Assembly: GCA_937871735.1 (NCBI GenBank)
Contig: CALMOI010000378.1
Location: forward strand, 1 to 5,416
Reading direction: 5' to 3'
Source: an uncultured Comamonadaceae bacterium
GTDB taxonomy: Bacteria > Pseudomonadota > Gammaproteobacteria > Burkholderiales > Burkholderiaceae_C
Length of the DNA stretch: 5,416 nt
Below are positions 1 through 5,416 of the stretch, in pieces (position 1 is the first letter of the stretch; each line of letters opens with the position of its first letter). The position numbers and the translations under genes are program-made. Under the pieces are notes generated by a model. That model worked only from the letters and a program-made list of their open reading frames with translations, made no database searches and had not been told where the DNA came from.

Positions 1-1168
1 AATTGGCGGCTCGCTCACCTTGCGCTACGACGCGCAAGACCCTGGCGCTGTGCCCGCATCCTCTTCCAGCGGCAACGTTGTCACCGACACCCGCAACAAG
101 GGCTTCAATGCGCCCGGCTTCGGCTTGAACTTTGCTGGCACCCTCTACCGTGACTACACCGAAGGCCGCAACCTGACCTATCGCGTGGCCCTGAGCGGGT
201 CGAACACCGCCTCCAGTTCCAGTTCTACGGTCAACCTGACCGATGCCTATGCGCGCTACAGCTTCCAGCCCGCCTCAGGCAATGCAGAAGACCCGCTGGG
301 CACCATCACCTTGGGTCAGCAAGTCATCCCCTTCGGTCAAGACGCGCAAGCCATCGACCCTGAAGTGAAGGCGGTGATCGGCAATGCGGGCTTTGTCAGT
401 GGCCTGGGCATGGGCACCCGCCAAGTCGGTGTGGTGGTGTCAGGTGACTACGACCCCTATGTGGACTACACCAACAACTACCGCGCGCCGCTGCTGGCCT
501 ATTCGGTGGGCGTGTTCAATGGCAACGGCCCCAACCGCGCCGACAACAACAACGCGCACGACTACGTGGGCCGCTTGGTCTACACCTTGCCGGTGGACTA
601 CTCCAGCTGGTTCCGTCAGCTCCAACTCGGCACCTCGTACTACAAGGGCAATGCGTCGCTGGCCGCAGCCTCTGCGCTGGATGCCAACGGTTACGGCGTC
701 GGCTCCACCAAGGGCCGCAACGACCGCTACGGCTTTGACGTGAACTGGACGCACCTGCCCTACTCGGTGTCTTACGAATGGGCTGAAGGCAAGAAGCAGT
801 TGTTTGCTGCCACCGCCGCCAACCCCGATGCCTTGGTGCGTGGCCGTGGTCAGTACATCAACTTTGGCTACACCTGGGGCGAGCAGTTCCTGAGCAGCTC
901 CAAGCAACAAGGCAAGTACGACGACGCTTGGCCGCTGTCCTACCAAGCTTTTGTGCGCTTTGACCAATGGGATCCCAACGCGAGCCCCACCGTGGTCAAC
1001 GACCGGGTCTACACCACCACCATCGGCTTGAACGTGTTCTTTGCTGAAACCAGCAAGTTCCAAATCAACTACCTGCGTGGCCGCAACCAACTGGGCGCTG
1101 CTGCCCCCACGGCGGCCAAGCCGTCCAAGTCCGACACGATCCAAGCCCAACTCAGCACCACCTTCTGA
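1..1168 (+). CDS. Outer-membrane porin, OprO/OprP-like (5' partial)
   Basis: This is the C-terminal part of an outer-membrane beta-barrel channel for passive entry of small solutes. The frame is open from base 2 and gives 388 residues before TGA at 1166-1168. The TTG at 20 is not a credible start because the frame continues upstream as barrel-like sequence (IGGSLTLRYD). Visible traits are alternating aromatic/polar strands, Gly/Asn/Asp-rich loops, the segment YSVGVFNGNGPNRADNNN followed by a DYVGRLVYTLP strand, and an ending in LSTTF with terminal Phe, the usual signal for barrel assembly. These resemble the Porin_O_P (phosphate-selective porin) family. No cysteine is seen. A Ser-rich loop is encoded near 212-226. 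The stop lies 36 bases before the binding-protein gene with no terminator between, so co-transcription is likely. The family name does not prove phosphate as substrate; no pst-type genes are present. A general Burkholderiales porin is the alternative. Outer-membrane porin is secure, the subfamily less so. Confidence 0.85.
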   Translation, partial: IGGSLTLRYDAQDPGAVPASSSSGNVVTDTRNKGFNAPGFGLNFAGTLYRDYTEGRNLTYRVALSGSNTASSSSSTVNLTDAYARYSFQPASGNAEDPLGTITLGQQVIPFGQDAQAIDPEVKAVIGNAGFVSGLGMGTRQVGVVVSGDYDPYVDYTNNYRAPLLAYSVGVFNGNGPNRADNNNAHDYVGRLVYTLPVDYSSWFRQLQLGTSYYKGNASLAAASALDANGYGVGSTKGRNDRYGFDVNWTHLPYSVSYEWAEGKKQLFAATAANPDALVRGRGQYINFGYTWGEQFLSSSKQQGKYDDAWPLSYQAFVRFDQWDPNASPTVVNDRVYTTTIGLNVFFAETSKFQINYLRGRNQLGAAAPTAAKPSKSDTIQAQLSTTF

Positions 1169-1190
1169 GCCTGACTCATTCAAAAAAATT

Positions 1191-1196
1191 CTGGAG
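1191..1196 (+). promoter_or_regulatory. Ribosome binding site of the substrate-binding protein gene
   Basis: CTGGAG lies 8 bases before the ATG at 1205. It supports that start and resembles the sites in front of both permease genes (GGAG, 8 bases, ATG). Confidence 0.75.
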
Positions 1197-1204
1197 TTCT
1201 CACC

Positions 1205-2293
1205 ATGCAACGTCGTTCCTTTAACTCCGCCTTGGTCGCGGGGCTGAGCGCCCCGGCCCTGATCGGCCTGAGCAGTGCCGCCCGCGCCGCAGGCAAACCC
1301 GCCACCATCCGCATTGGCTTTCCCGGTGCTGGCACGGGTGGCCGTCCGCTGCCCACCTCAGGCTTCACCGCCAACGCCGTGTTCCGGGGCGAGATCGAAC
1401 AAGAGTTCGCCGCCGATGGCATCAAGATCGAATGGAAGTACTACGTGGGCGCAGGCCCAGCCCTGAACGAGGCTTATGCCAACGGGCTGCTGGATTTTTG
1501 CTTTGGTCACGGTGACTTGCCACTGATCGTGGGCCGCTCCACCGGCCTCAAGCACAAGATCTTGCTGTCCTCGGGTCGCGGTGGCGATTCCTACTTCATC
1601 GTCCCGGCCTCGTCCAGCGCAAAGTCGATTGCCGACGTCAAGGGCAAAACCCTGTCGGTGCAAAAGGGCACCGCCGGTCAGTTGACGCTGTACCGCGTGC
1701 TGGCCAAGAACGGCTTCAACGACCCGGAAAAAGAGTTCCGCATCATCAGCCAGATCACCGACGACCGCCGCGCCTCGCTGGCCACGGGCGACATCGCCGG
1801 TGCGGTGGATACACCCTTCGGCTTGGAAGCGCGCGGCGTGGCCAAGCGCATCTGGGAAATTTTTGATGACCCTGAAATCAGCGCTCCCGGCAGCGTGTGG
1901 GTGGGCGAAGCCTTCGACAACCAGTACCCGGAACTGGTGCAGCGCATCGTCAACCGCTTGGTCAAGGTGGCGCACTGGAGCACCCAAGAAGCCAACCGCG
2001 AAACCCAGTACCAACTGTGGACGCGCTCGGGCTCCAACGCCTACATCGACAACAAGCAAAGCTGGGATCGCATCAAAGACTTGCGCACCCGCATCAACCC
2101 GCTGATCGACGACTACTACATCGCCGCCATCAACAAGTCGATTGCCGAGACCAAGAAGTACCGCCTGACCCGCCGCGACGTGAGTCTGGACGGCTGGCTC
2201 AAGCTGGACTACCTCAACAACGCGCTGCGCGAGCAAAAGCTGGAGAACTACTGGCCCAAGCAAGACGCCAGCGGCAAGTTCATCCGCGCCTAA
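1205..2293 (+). CDS. ABC transporter periplasmic substrate-binding protein, SsuA/TauA/NMT1-like
   Basis: This 362-residue protein should bind the transported solute in the periplasm and deliver it to the permeases encoded just downstream. The N-terminus has Arg3-Arg4 in QRRSFNS, close to the twin-arginine pattern, then a hydrophobic stretch (about 9-24) and a likely cleavage after ARA (residue 28). The mature part starts with a beta strand (ATIRIGF). It contains a GLLDFCFGHGDLP segment (about 94-106), the place where SsuA-type proteins have their 'G-x-x-D' and Gly-Asp-x-Pro elements, and a VKGKTLSVQKGT hinge-like region (145-156) typical of NMT1/THI5-like folds. It is somewhat longer than E. 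coli SsuA or TauA (about 320), mostly through a C-terminal extension rich in charged residues. The ATG at 1205 has a good ribosome site. The gene is 36 bases after the porin and 19 before the first permease. Family-level role is well supported; aliphatic sulfonate, taurine or another small anion are all possible ligands. Confidence 0.9.
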   Translation: MQRRSFNSALVAGLSAPALIGLSSAARAAGKPATIRIGFPGAGTGGRPLPTSGFTANAVFRGEIEQEFAADGIKIEWKYYVGAGPALNEAYANGLLDFCFGHGDLPLIVGRSTGLKHKILLSSGRGGDSYFIVPASSSAKSIADVKGKTLSVQKGTAGQLTLYRVLAKNGFNDPEKEFRIISQITDDRRASLATGDIAGAVDTPFGLEARGVAKRIWEIFDDPEISAPGSVWVGEAFDNQYPELVQRIVNRLVKVAHWSTQEANRETQYQLWTRSGSNAYIDNKQSWDRIKDLRTRINPLIDDYYIAAINKSIAETKKYRLTRRDVSLDGWLKLDYLNNALREQKLENYWPKQDASGKFIRA

Positions 2294-2300
2294 GCCTCTC

Positions 2301-2304
2301 GGAG
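2301..2304 (+). promoter_or_regulatory. Ribosome binding site of permease 1
   Basis: GGAG sits 8 bases before the ATG at 2313, inside the 19-base gap after the binding-protein stop. The stretch from GGAG to ATG is nearly the same as that before the binding-protein gene (13 of 15 bases). Confidence 0.7.
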
Positions 2305-2312
2305 ATCACACC

Positions 2313-3215
2313 ATGAGTCACGCCACCACCGCCCCGATTTCTGTCTTCTCGGCCCCGGCTCGTCCAGCACCTGTGGTTTCAACGGTTGCAGCCGCACCTA
2401 CTTTGGCAACGACCTCACAAGAGATCGCCCCAGCCGGGTTGCTGCTGCGCAGCCTGCAAACGCTGCGCAACATTGTGCTGGGATTGATCTTGCCGGCATT
2501 GATGTTTGGGCTGTGGTGGCTGACGGCCGAACGCCACTGGGTGGCCGAGCAAATCTTGCCCGCCCCTGCCGTGGTCTGGGACTCGCTGCGCGAAGTCCTG
2601 GCCAGCGGCGAGCTGCTCGACCACGTTCAGTTCAGCGCCAAGCGCGTGCTCTGGAGCTTGCTGATCGGCGGCGGTGCAGGCGTGCTGCTGGGCTTGGGCA
2701 TGGGCTTGTCGCTCAGCGTCAAGGCTTACCTGTTCCCCACGTTTGATGCACTGGCCCAACTGCCGGTGCTGGGCTGGATTCCGCTGCTCATCATCTTTGT
2801 CGGCATTGAAGAGGCGCTCAAAGTCAGCGCCGTGTCGATTGCAGTGCTGGTGCCGGTGACGCTCGCCACTTATGGCGGCCTCGTCAACATCCCGCCCGCT
2901 TTGCTTGAAGTGGGCCGGGTCTACCAATTCAGCACGGTGCAGACCGTGATCCGCATCGTCTTGCCCGCCGCCGCGCCCAGCCTGTTCACCGGTCTGCGCC
3001 AAGGGGTGATGCAAGCGTGGCTGTCGGTGATCTTTGTGGAGCTGCTGTCTTCCAGCGAAGGGCTGGGCTTCTTCATGGCCTACAGCCGCTCGCTCAGCCA
3101 AATCGACATGGTGATCGTCGCCATGCTGGCCATCGGCGTGGTGGGTATTGCCATTGAGCTGAGCCTGCGCCTGATCGAGTCGCGCCTGCAAGGCTGGCGT
3201 CGTCGCGCTTTTTGA
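2313..3215 (+). CDS. ABC transporter inner-membrane permease 1 (SsuC/TauC-like)
   Basis: This 300-residue integral membrane protein should form one half of the import channel, paired with the different permease encoded next. Residues 1-40 are a low-complexity Ala/Pro/Thr/Ser-rich tail, presumably cytoplasmic and not typical of the family. Hydrophobic segments follow at about 53-71, 112-134, 146-164, 169-190, 232-247 and 264-287. ILPAPAVVWDSL (81-92) matches the 'lPsP..v...l' stretch seen after the first helix in SsuC-type permeases. The EAA loop that docks on the ATPase is at about 199-218 (Glu199 to Leu217-Pro218), followed by a GLRQG segment, but its normally conserved glycine is replaced by Gln205. 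The C-terminus is basic (GWRRRAF). The stop falls 23 bases before the second permease. The BPD_transp_1 membership is clear; the substrate is not readable from the permease. Confidence 0.91.
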   Translation: MSHATTAPISVFSAPARPAPVVSTVAAAPTLATTSQEIAPAGLLLRSLQTLRNIVLGLILPALMFGLWWLTAERHWVAEQILPAPAVVWDSLREVLASGELLDHVQFSAKRVLWSLLIGGGAGVLLGLGMGLSLSVKAYLFPTFDALAQLPVLGWIPLLIIFVGIEEALKVSAVSIAVLVPVTLATYGGLVNIPPALLEVGRVYQFSTVQTVIRIVLPAAAPSLFTGLRQGVMQAWLSVIFVELLSSSEGLGFFMAYSRSLSQIDMVIVAMLAIGVVGIAIELSLRLIESRLQGWRRRAF

Positions 3216-3224
3216 TAGTTCTGA

Positions 3225-3230
3225 CTGGAG
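3225..3230 (+). promoter_or_regulatory. Ribosome binding site that sets the start of permease 2
   Basis: CTGGAG lies 8 bases before ATG 3239. This selects the ATG over the in-frame TTG at 3212, which overlaps the previous stop codon, has no purine-rich site in front and would add only nine residues. Confidence 0.75.
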
Positions 3231-3238
3231 TCACACGC

Positions 3239-4021
3239 ATGTCCACCCCATCGACGACCTCCCGTCCTGACCTGCGCGGCTTGGTTCTGCCCGCCGCCCT
3301 CTTGCTGCTGTGGTTCACCGCCACCAGCCAAGGCTGGGTTAACACCAAACTCATCGTGCCCCCAGCGGGCGTGGTGACCGTCGGCCTGAAAGAGCTGGCC
3401 AACCCTGATTTCTACTGGGGCATTTTTCAGAGCCTGTGGCGTGACCTGCTCGGCTTTGGCCTGGGCGGAGCCATCGGCATTGCCGTGGGCTTGCTGCTGG
3501 GCGTGTCGCCCTTGGCTGACAAGCTGCTGGGCCCGACCTTCCACACCGCACGCCAAATCTCGCTGTTTGCTTGGCTGCCGCTGCTGTCGGCGCTGGTGGG
3601 CACGGGCGATGCGTCCAAGGTGATTTTCATCAGCTTCTCGGCCTTTTATCCGGTGGTGCTGGGCACGCTGGAAGGCGTGCAGGGCGTGACCAAGGCTCAC
3701 TTGGAAGTGGCCAAGGTCTACGGCTTCACCCGCCGCCAAGTGCTGCTGCGCCTGATCTGGCCTTCGGCCTCGCCGCAAATTTTGGGCGGGCTGCGACTGG
3801 GCCTGATCTACGCCTGGCTGGCCACCATCGGGGCCGAATACCTGCTGGTCAACGACGGCGTGGGCATCGGCAGCACGGTGTTCAAGGGCCGCATGGCCTT
3901 CAACATTGAGCTGATTTTGTTTGGCCTGTTGGTGATCGGCCTGTTTGGCAACGTCTTCAACCGCGCCGCCGCCTATGCCGAGCAGTACCTGCTGCGCTGG
4001 CGTGCCCCGGCCAGCCATTGA
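3239..4021 (+). CDS. ABC transporter inner-membrane permease 2 (SsuC/TauC-like)
   Basis: This 260-residue membrane protein is the probable second half of a heteromeric channel with permease 1. Hydrophobic segments are at about 14-31, 68-89, 106-122, 127-143, 184-200 and 222-245. The region after helix 1 has LIVPPAGVVTVGL, the counterpart of the 'lPsP' element. The EAA loop is canonical here: Glu156, Ala158, Gly162, then Trp174-Pro175, followed by GGLRLG. Length matches SsuC-type proteins (about 250-265). Although the two permeases share a plan, their sequences differ widely, so they are old paralogues and not a recent duplication. The start is the ATG with a good ribosome site. The gene ends within an 11-base imperfect tandem repeat and is 68 bases before the ATPase start. 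Encoded in the inner membrane; ligand unknown. Confidence 0.91.
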   Translation: MSTPSTTSRPDLRGLVLPAALLLLWFTATSQGWVNTKLIVPPAGVVTVGLKELANPDFYWGIFQSLWRDLLGFGLGGAIGIAVGLLLGVSPLADKLLGPTFHTARQISLFAWLPLLSALVGTGDASKVIFISFSAFYPVVLGTLEGVQGVTKAHLEVAKVYGFTRRQVLLRLIWPSASPQILGGLRLGLIYAWLATIGAEYLLVNDGVGIGSTVFKGRMAFNIELILFGLLVIGLFGNVFNRAAAYAEQYLLRWRAPASH

Positions 4022-4037
4022 TCGGCCATTCATCGGC
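4014..4037 (+). repeat. 11-base imperfect tandem repeat across the permease 2 stop
   Basis: CATTGATCGGC (4016-4026) is followed directly by CATTCATCGGC (4027-4037), differing at one base. With an offset of 11 the match extends two bases further left, to 4014. The first copy carries the TGA stop (4019-4021). In the second copy the G-to-C change removes that TGA. It looks like a small slippage duplication; chance cannot be excluded at this size. Confidence 0.6.
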
Positions 4038-4077
4038 TGAGTCGCTTCCTCTCTGTCCCACCGCCACCCCCACCCAA

Positions 4078-4083
4078 AAGAGG
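4078..4083 (+). promoter_or_regulatory. Ribosome binding site that sets the start of the ATPase gene
   Basis: AAGAGG lies 6 bases before ATG 4090. It favours this start over the in-frame TTG at 4018, which overlaps the preceding gene and would add a 24-residue Ser/Pro/Thr-rich tail with no family counterpart. Confidence 0.75.
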
Positions 4084-4089
4084 TTCCCC

Positions 4090-4902
4090 ATGCCCCACGC
4101 AGGCACCATCCACATTCAAAACCTGAGCAAGCAGTACGACGTGAAAGGCCAGCCCCTGAAGGTGCTGGAGAACATTTCGCTGTCGATCAAGCCGGGCGAG
4201 TTCATCAGCATCGTCGGCTCCAGCGGCTGCGGCAAGTCCACCTTGCTGCGCCTGTTGATCGGGCTGGAAAGCGGCTACCAAGGCCAGTTGCTGCTGGACG
4301 GCAAGCCCATCCAAGGCACCAGTCTGGATCGCGGCATCGTCTTTCAAGAACACCGCTTGTTCCCCTGGCTGACGGTGGAGCAAAACGTGGCCCTGGGCCT
4401 GCTCAACGCCCCCGGCACGCAAGCGTCCAAGGACAAGAGCGTGCAAGAGCACATCGTGCTGGTGGGCCTCAAAGGCTTTGAAAAGGCCCATCCCTACCAA
4501 CTGTCGGGCGGCATGTCGCAGCGCGTGGCCATTGCCCGCGCCTTGGTCAACCGCCCCGAAGTGCTGCTGCTGGACGAGCCCTTTGGCGCGCTGGACGCGC
4601 TGACCCGCAGCCGCTTGCAGCAAGAGCTGCAACGCATCTGGCAGGCCGAAGGCATCACCGCCATCTTGGTCACGCACGATGTCGAAGAAGCCGTCTACCT
4701 GGGCGACCGGGTGGTGGTGATGCAGCCGCGCCCAGGCCGCATCAAGCGCATCGTCGATGTGCCCCTGGCCCGCCCGCGCCTGCACACCGACCCCGACTTT
4801 GCCGCCATCAAAGACGACGTGCTCAGCGAATTCAGCCACGAGATCAACCACGCCACCGTGGCCGAACGGCTGGAGCGCTCGGCCCAGCCGCTGGCCGCTT
4901 GA
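4090..4902 (+). CDS. ABC transporter ATP-binding protein, SsuB/TauB/NrtD-like
   Basis: This 270-residue cytoplasmic ATPase powers import through the two permeases. All nucleotide-binding elements are present in order: Walker A GSSGCGKST (43-51), Q-loop Gln86 in VFQEHRLFPW, signature LSGGMSQR (138-145), Walker B LLLDEP (159-164) with catalytic Glu163, D-loop GALD (166-169), and H-loop His196 in VTHDVEEA. The sequence around the Q-loop (EHRLFPWLTV) and DEPFGALDALTR is characteristic of the nitrate/sulfonate/taurine importer group. The protein is therefore probably fully active. The ATG at 4090 begins MPHAGTIHIQNLSKQY, directly entering the first beta strand. It follows permease 2 after a 68-base C-rich gap and precedes the rhodanese-like gene by 53 bases. 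The C-terminal 40 residues are family-typical in length and carry no extra domain. Confidence 0.95.
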   Translation: MPHAGTIHIQNLSKQYDVKGQPLKVLENISLSIKPGEFISIVGSSGCGKSTLLRLLIGLESGYQGQLLLDGKPIQGTSLDRGIVFQEHRLFPWLTVEQNVALGLLNAPGTQASKDKSVQEHIVLVGLKGFEKAHPYQLSGGMSQRVAIARALVNRPEVLLLDEPFGALDALTRSRLQQELQRIWQAEGITAILVTHDVEEAVYLGDRVVVMQPRPGRIKRIVDVPLARPRLHTDPDFAAIKDDVLSEFSHEINHATVAERLERSAQPLAA

Positions 4903-4941
4903 TCCGCCCTGACCCACTCCGATTTCTGCAACCACCCTAAA

Positions 4942-4947
4942 AAGAGA
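4942..4947 (+). promoter_or_regulatory. Ribosome binding site of the rhodanese-like gene
   Basis: AAGAGA lies 8 bases before ATG 4956, within an A-rich run (CCTAAAAAGAGA) resembling the site of the ATPase gene (CCCAAAAGAGG). Confidence 0.65.
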
Positions 4948-4955
4948 ACTTCATC

Positions 4956-5416
4956 ATGCAATTGCGTCACGCTTTGATCGCCTTGACCCTGGCCGCCACC
5001 AGTTCCCTGCTGTGGGCGCAAGAAGCCGCCCCTGCGGCCCCAGCCGCCGCCGCTGCCGACAAGCCCTACGTCGCCCCGCCTTGGATCTACAAGACCAAGC
5101 AACTGGACAAAGCGCAGGTGGATGCCCTGCTGGCTCACCCCAAAAAGCTGTTCATCATCGACCTGCGCCGCCCGGATGAGCTGGTCAAGTACGGCAGCTT
5201 TGCCACCTACCAAAACGTGCAACTGAGCGAACTGCCCAAGCTGCTGGACTACATCCCCAAGGATCGCACCATCCTGACCGTCTCCAACCGCGCCCACCGC
5301 GCCGGGGCCGCAGGCGACTTGCTGACCAGCAAGGGCTACAAGGTGGCCGGTGCCACCGGCAGCGAGGACTACCGCGAAGCCGGCGGCACCATCATCAAGC
5401 TCGCTCCGCCCGCGCC
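4956..5416 (+). CDS. Secreted rhodanese-like domain protein lacking the catalytic Cys (3' partial)
   Basis: The frame is open to the window end, giving 153 residues without a stop. Residues 1-21 look like a Sec signal peptide (MQLRH, then a hydrophobic run to LLWA, cleavage near Ala21-Gln22), followed by an Ala/Pro linker (22-35). The rhodanese fold is recognised from LFIIDLRRPDEL (65-76), the 'iDvR.p.E' strand/loop, then NVQLSEL, and from TILTVSNRAHRAGAAGDLLTSKGYKVA. In active enzymes the loop is C-x-x-x-x-R; here it is Ser110-Asn-Arg-Ala-His-Arg115, so the Cys that carries the persulfide is Ser (codon 5283-5285) while the loop Arg is kept. No cysteine occurs anywhere in the visible part, so sulfurtransferase activity is unlikely. 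It probably acts in the periplasm, perhaps as a binding or partner protein. It follows the ATPase by 53 bases and may be part of the transporter operon. The fold is well supported, the role is not. Confidence 0.88.
   Translation, partial: MQLRHALIALTLAATSSLLWAQEAAPAAPAAAAADKPYVAPPWIYKTKQLDKAQVDALLAHPKKLFIIDLRRPDELVKYGSFATYQNVQLSELPKLLDYIPKDRTILTVSNRAHRAGAAGDLLTSKGYKVAGATGSEDYREAGGTIIKLAPPA

Noticed and set aside
1..1168. Assigning phosphate as the porin substrate
   Set aside because: OprO/OprP-like family names are applied to channels of varied specificity and no phosphate genes are nearby.
1169..1204. Possible terminator or promoter between porin and binding-protein genes
   Set aside because: An A-run is present but no stable hairpin or T-tract follows it, and 36 bases leave little room for a promoter; treated as an internal operon gap.
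440..1210. Long open frame on the minus strand opposite the porin gene
   Set aside because: Low-complexity Val/Gly/His-rich translation with no family resemblance; it is what a high-GC gene gives on its reverse strand.
1358..2263. Long minus-strand open frame opposite the binding-protein gene
   Set aside because: Mirror of a well-supported gene on the + strand, with no recognisable domain.
3212..3238. TTG start nine codons upstream for permease 2, overlapping the previous stop
   Set aside because: No ribosome site at a suitable distance, whereas ATG 3239 has CTGGAG 8 bases ahead.
2415..4033. Minus-strand open frames opposite both permease genes
   Set aside because: Translations are Gln/His/Ala-rich with no membrane or catalytic pattern, as expected from reverse-complemented Leu/Val/Ala codons.
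4018..4089. TTG start 24 codons upstream for the ATPase
   Set aside because: The added residues do not resemble any ABC ATPase N-terminus and ATG 4090 has a proper ribosome site.
4903..4955. Possible terminator after the ATPase gene
   Set aside because: No inverted repeat with a T-run is visible; the A-rich run serves as the next ribosome site.
4030..5297. Minus-strand open frames opposite the ATPase and rhodanese-like genes
   Set aside because: Same antisense composition effect; the + strand genes carry full family motifs.

Overview
The window looks like part of a high-GC proteobacterial chromosome, most likely a Burkholderiales/Comamonadaceae-type betaproteobacterium. This is inferred from the strongly G/C-ending codons, a porin ending in Phe, two-membrane cell architecture and tightly packed uptake genes; no taxonomic marker is present. 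All six genes lie on the + strand and coding density is very high (gaps of 19 to 68 bases). I found no RNA gene, insertion sequence, CRISPR array or convincing terminator.

Layout: (1) 1-1168, the 3' part of an outer-membrane porin of the OprO/OprP type, 5' end outside the window. (2) 1205-2293, a periplasmic substrate-binding protein of the SsuA/TauA/NMT1 group with a twin-arginine-like signal. (3) 2313-3215 and (4) 3239-4021, two different inner-membrane permeases of the SsuC/TauC (BPD_transp_1) family. (5) 4090-4902, the cognate ATPase with every ABC motif intact. (6) 4956 to the right edge, a secreted single-domain rhodanese-like protein in which the catalytic cysteine is replaced by serine, truncated by the window end.

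The genes read as one uptake operon: a porin to cross the outer membrane, a binding protein in the periplasm, a heteromeric two-permease channel and an ATPase to drive import. The family (sulfonate/taurine/nitrate/thiamine-precursor type) and the rhodanese-like neighbour make a small organic or sulfur-containing anion a reasonable guess, but the sequence does not fix the substrate. The most unusual points are the cysteine-free rhodanese-like protein, the asymmetric EAA loops of the two permeases, and a small tandem duplication across the stop codon of the second permease, followed by a C-rich spacer. Otherwise this is a recognisable transporter locus, and I see no clear evidence of a wholly new system.
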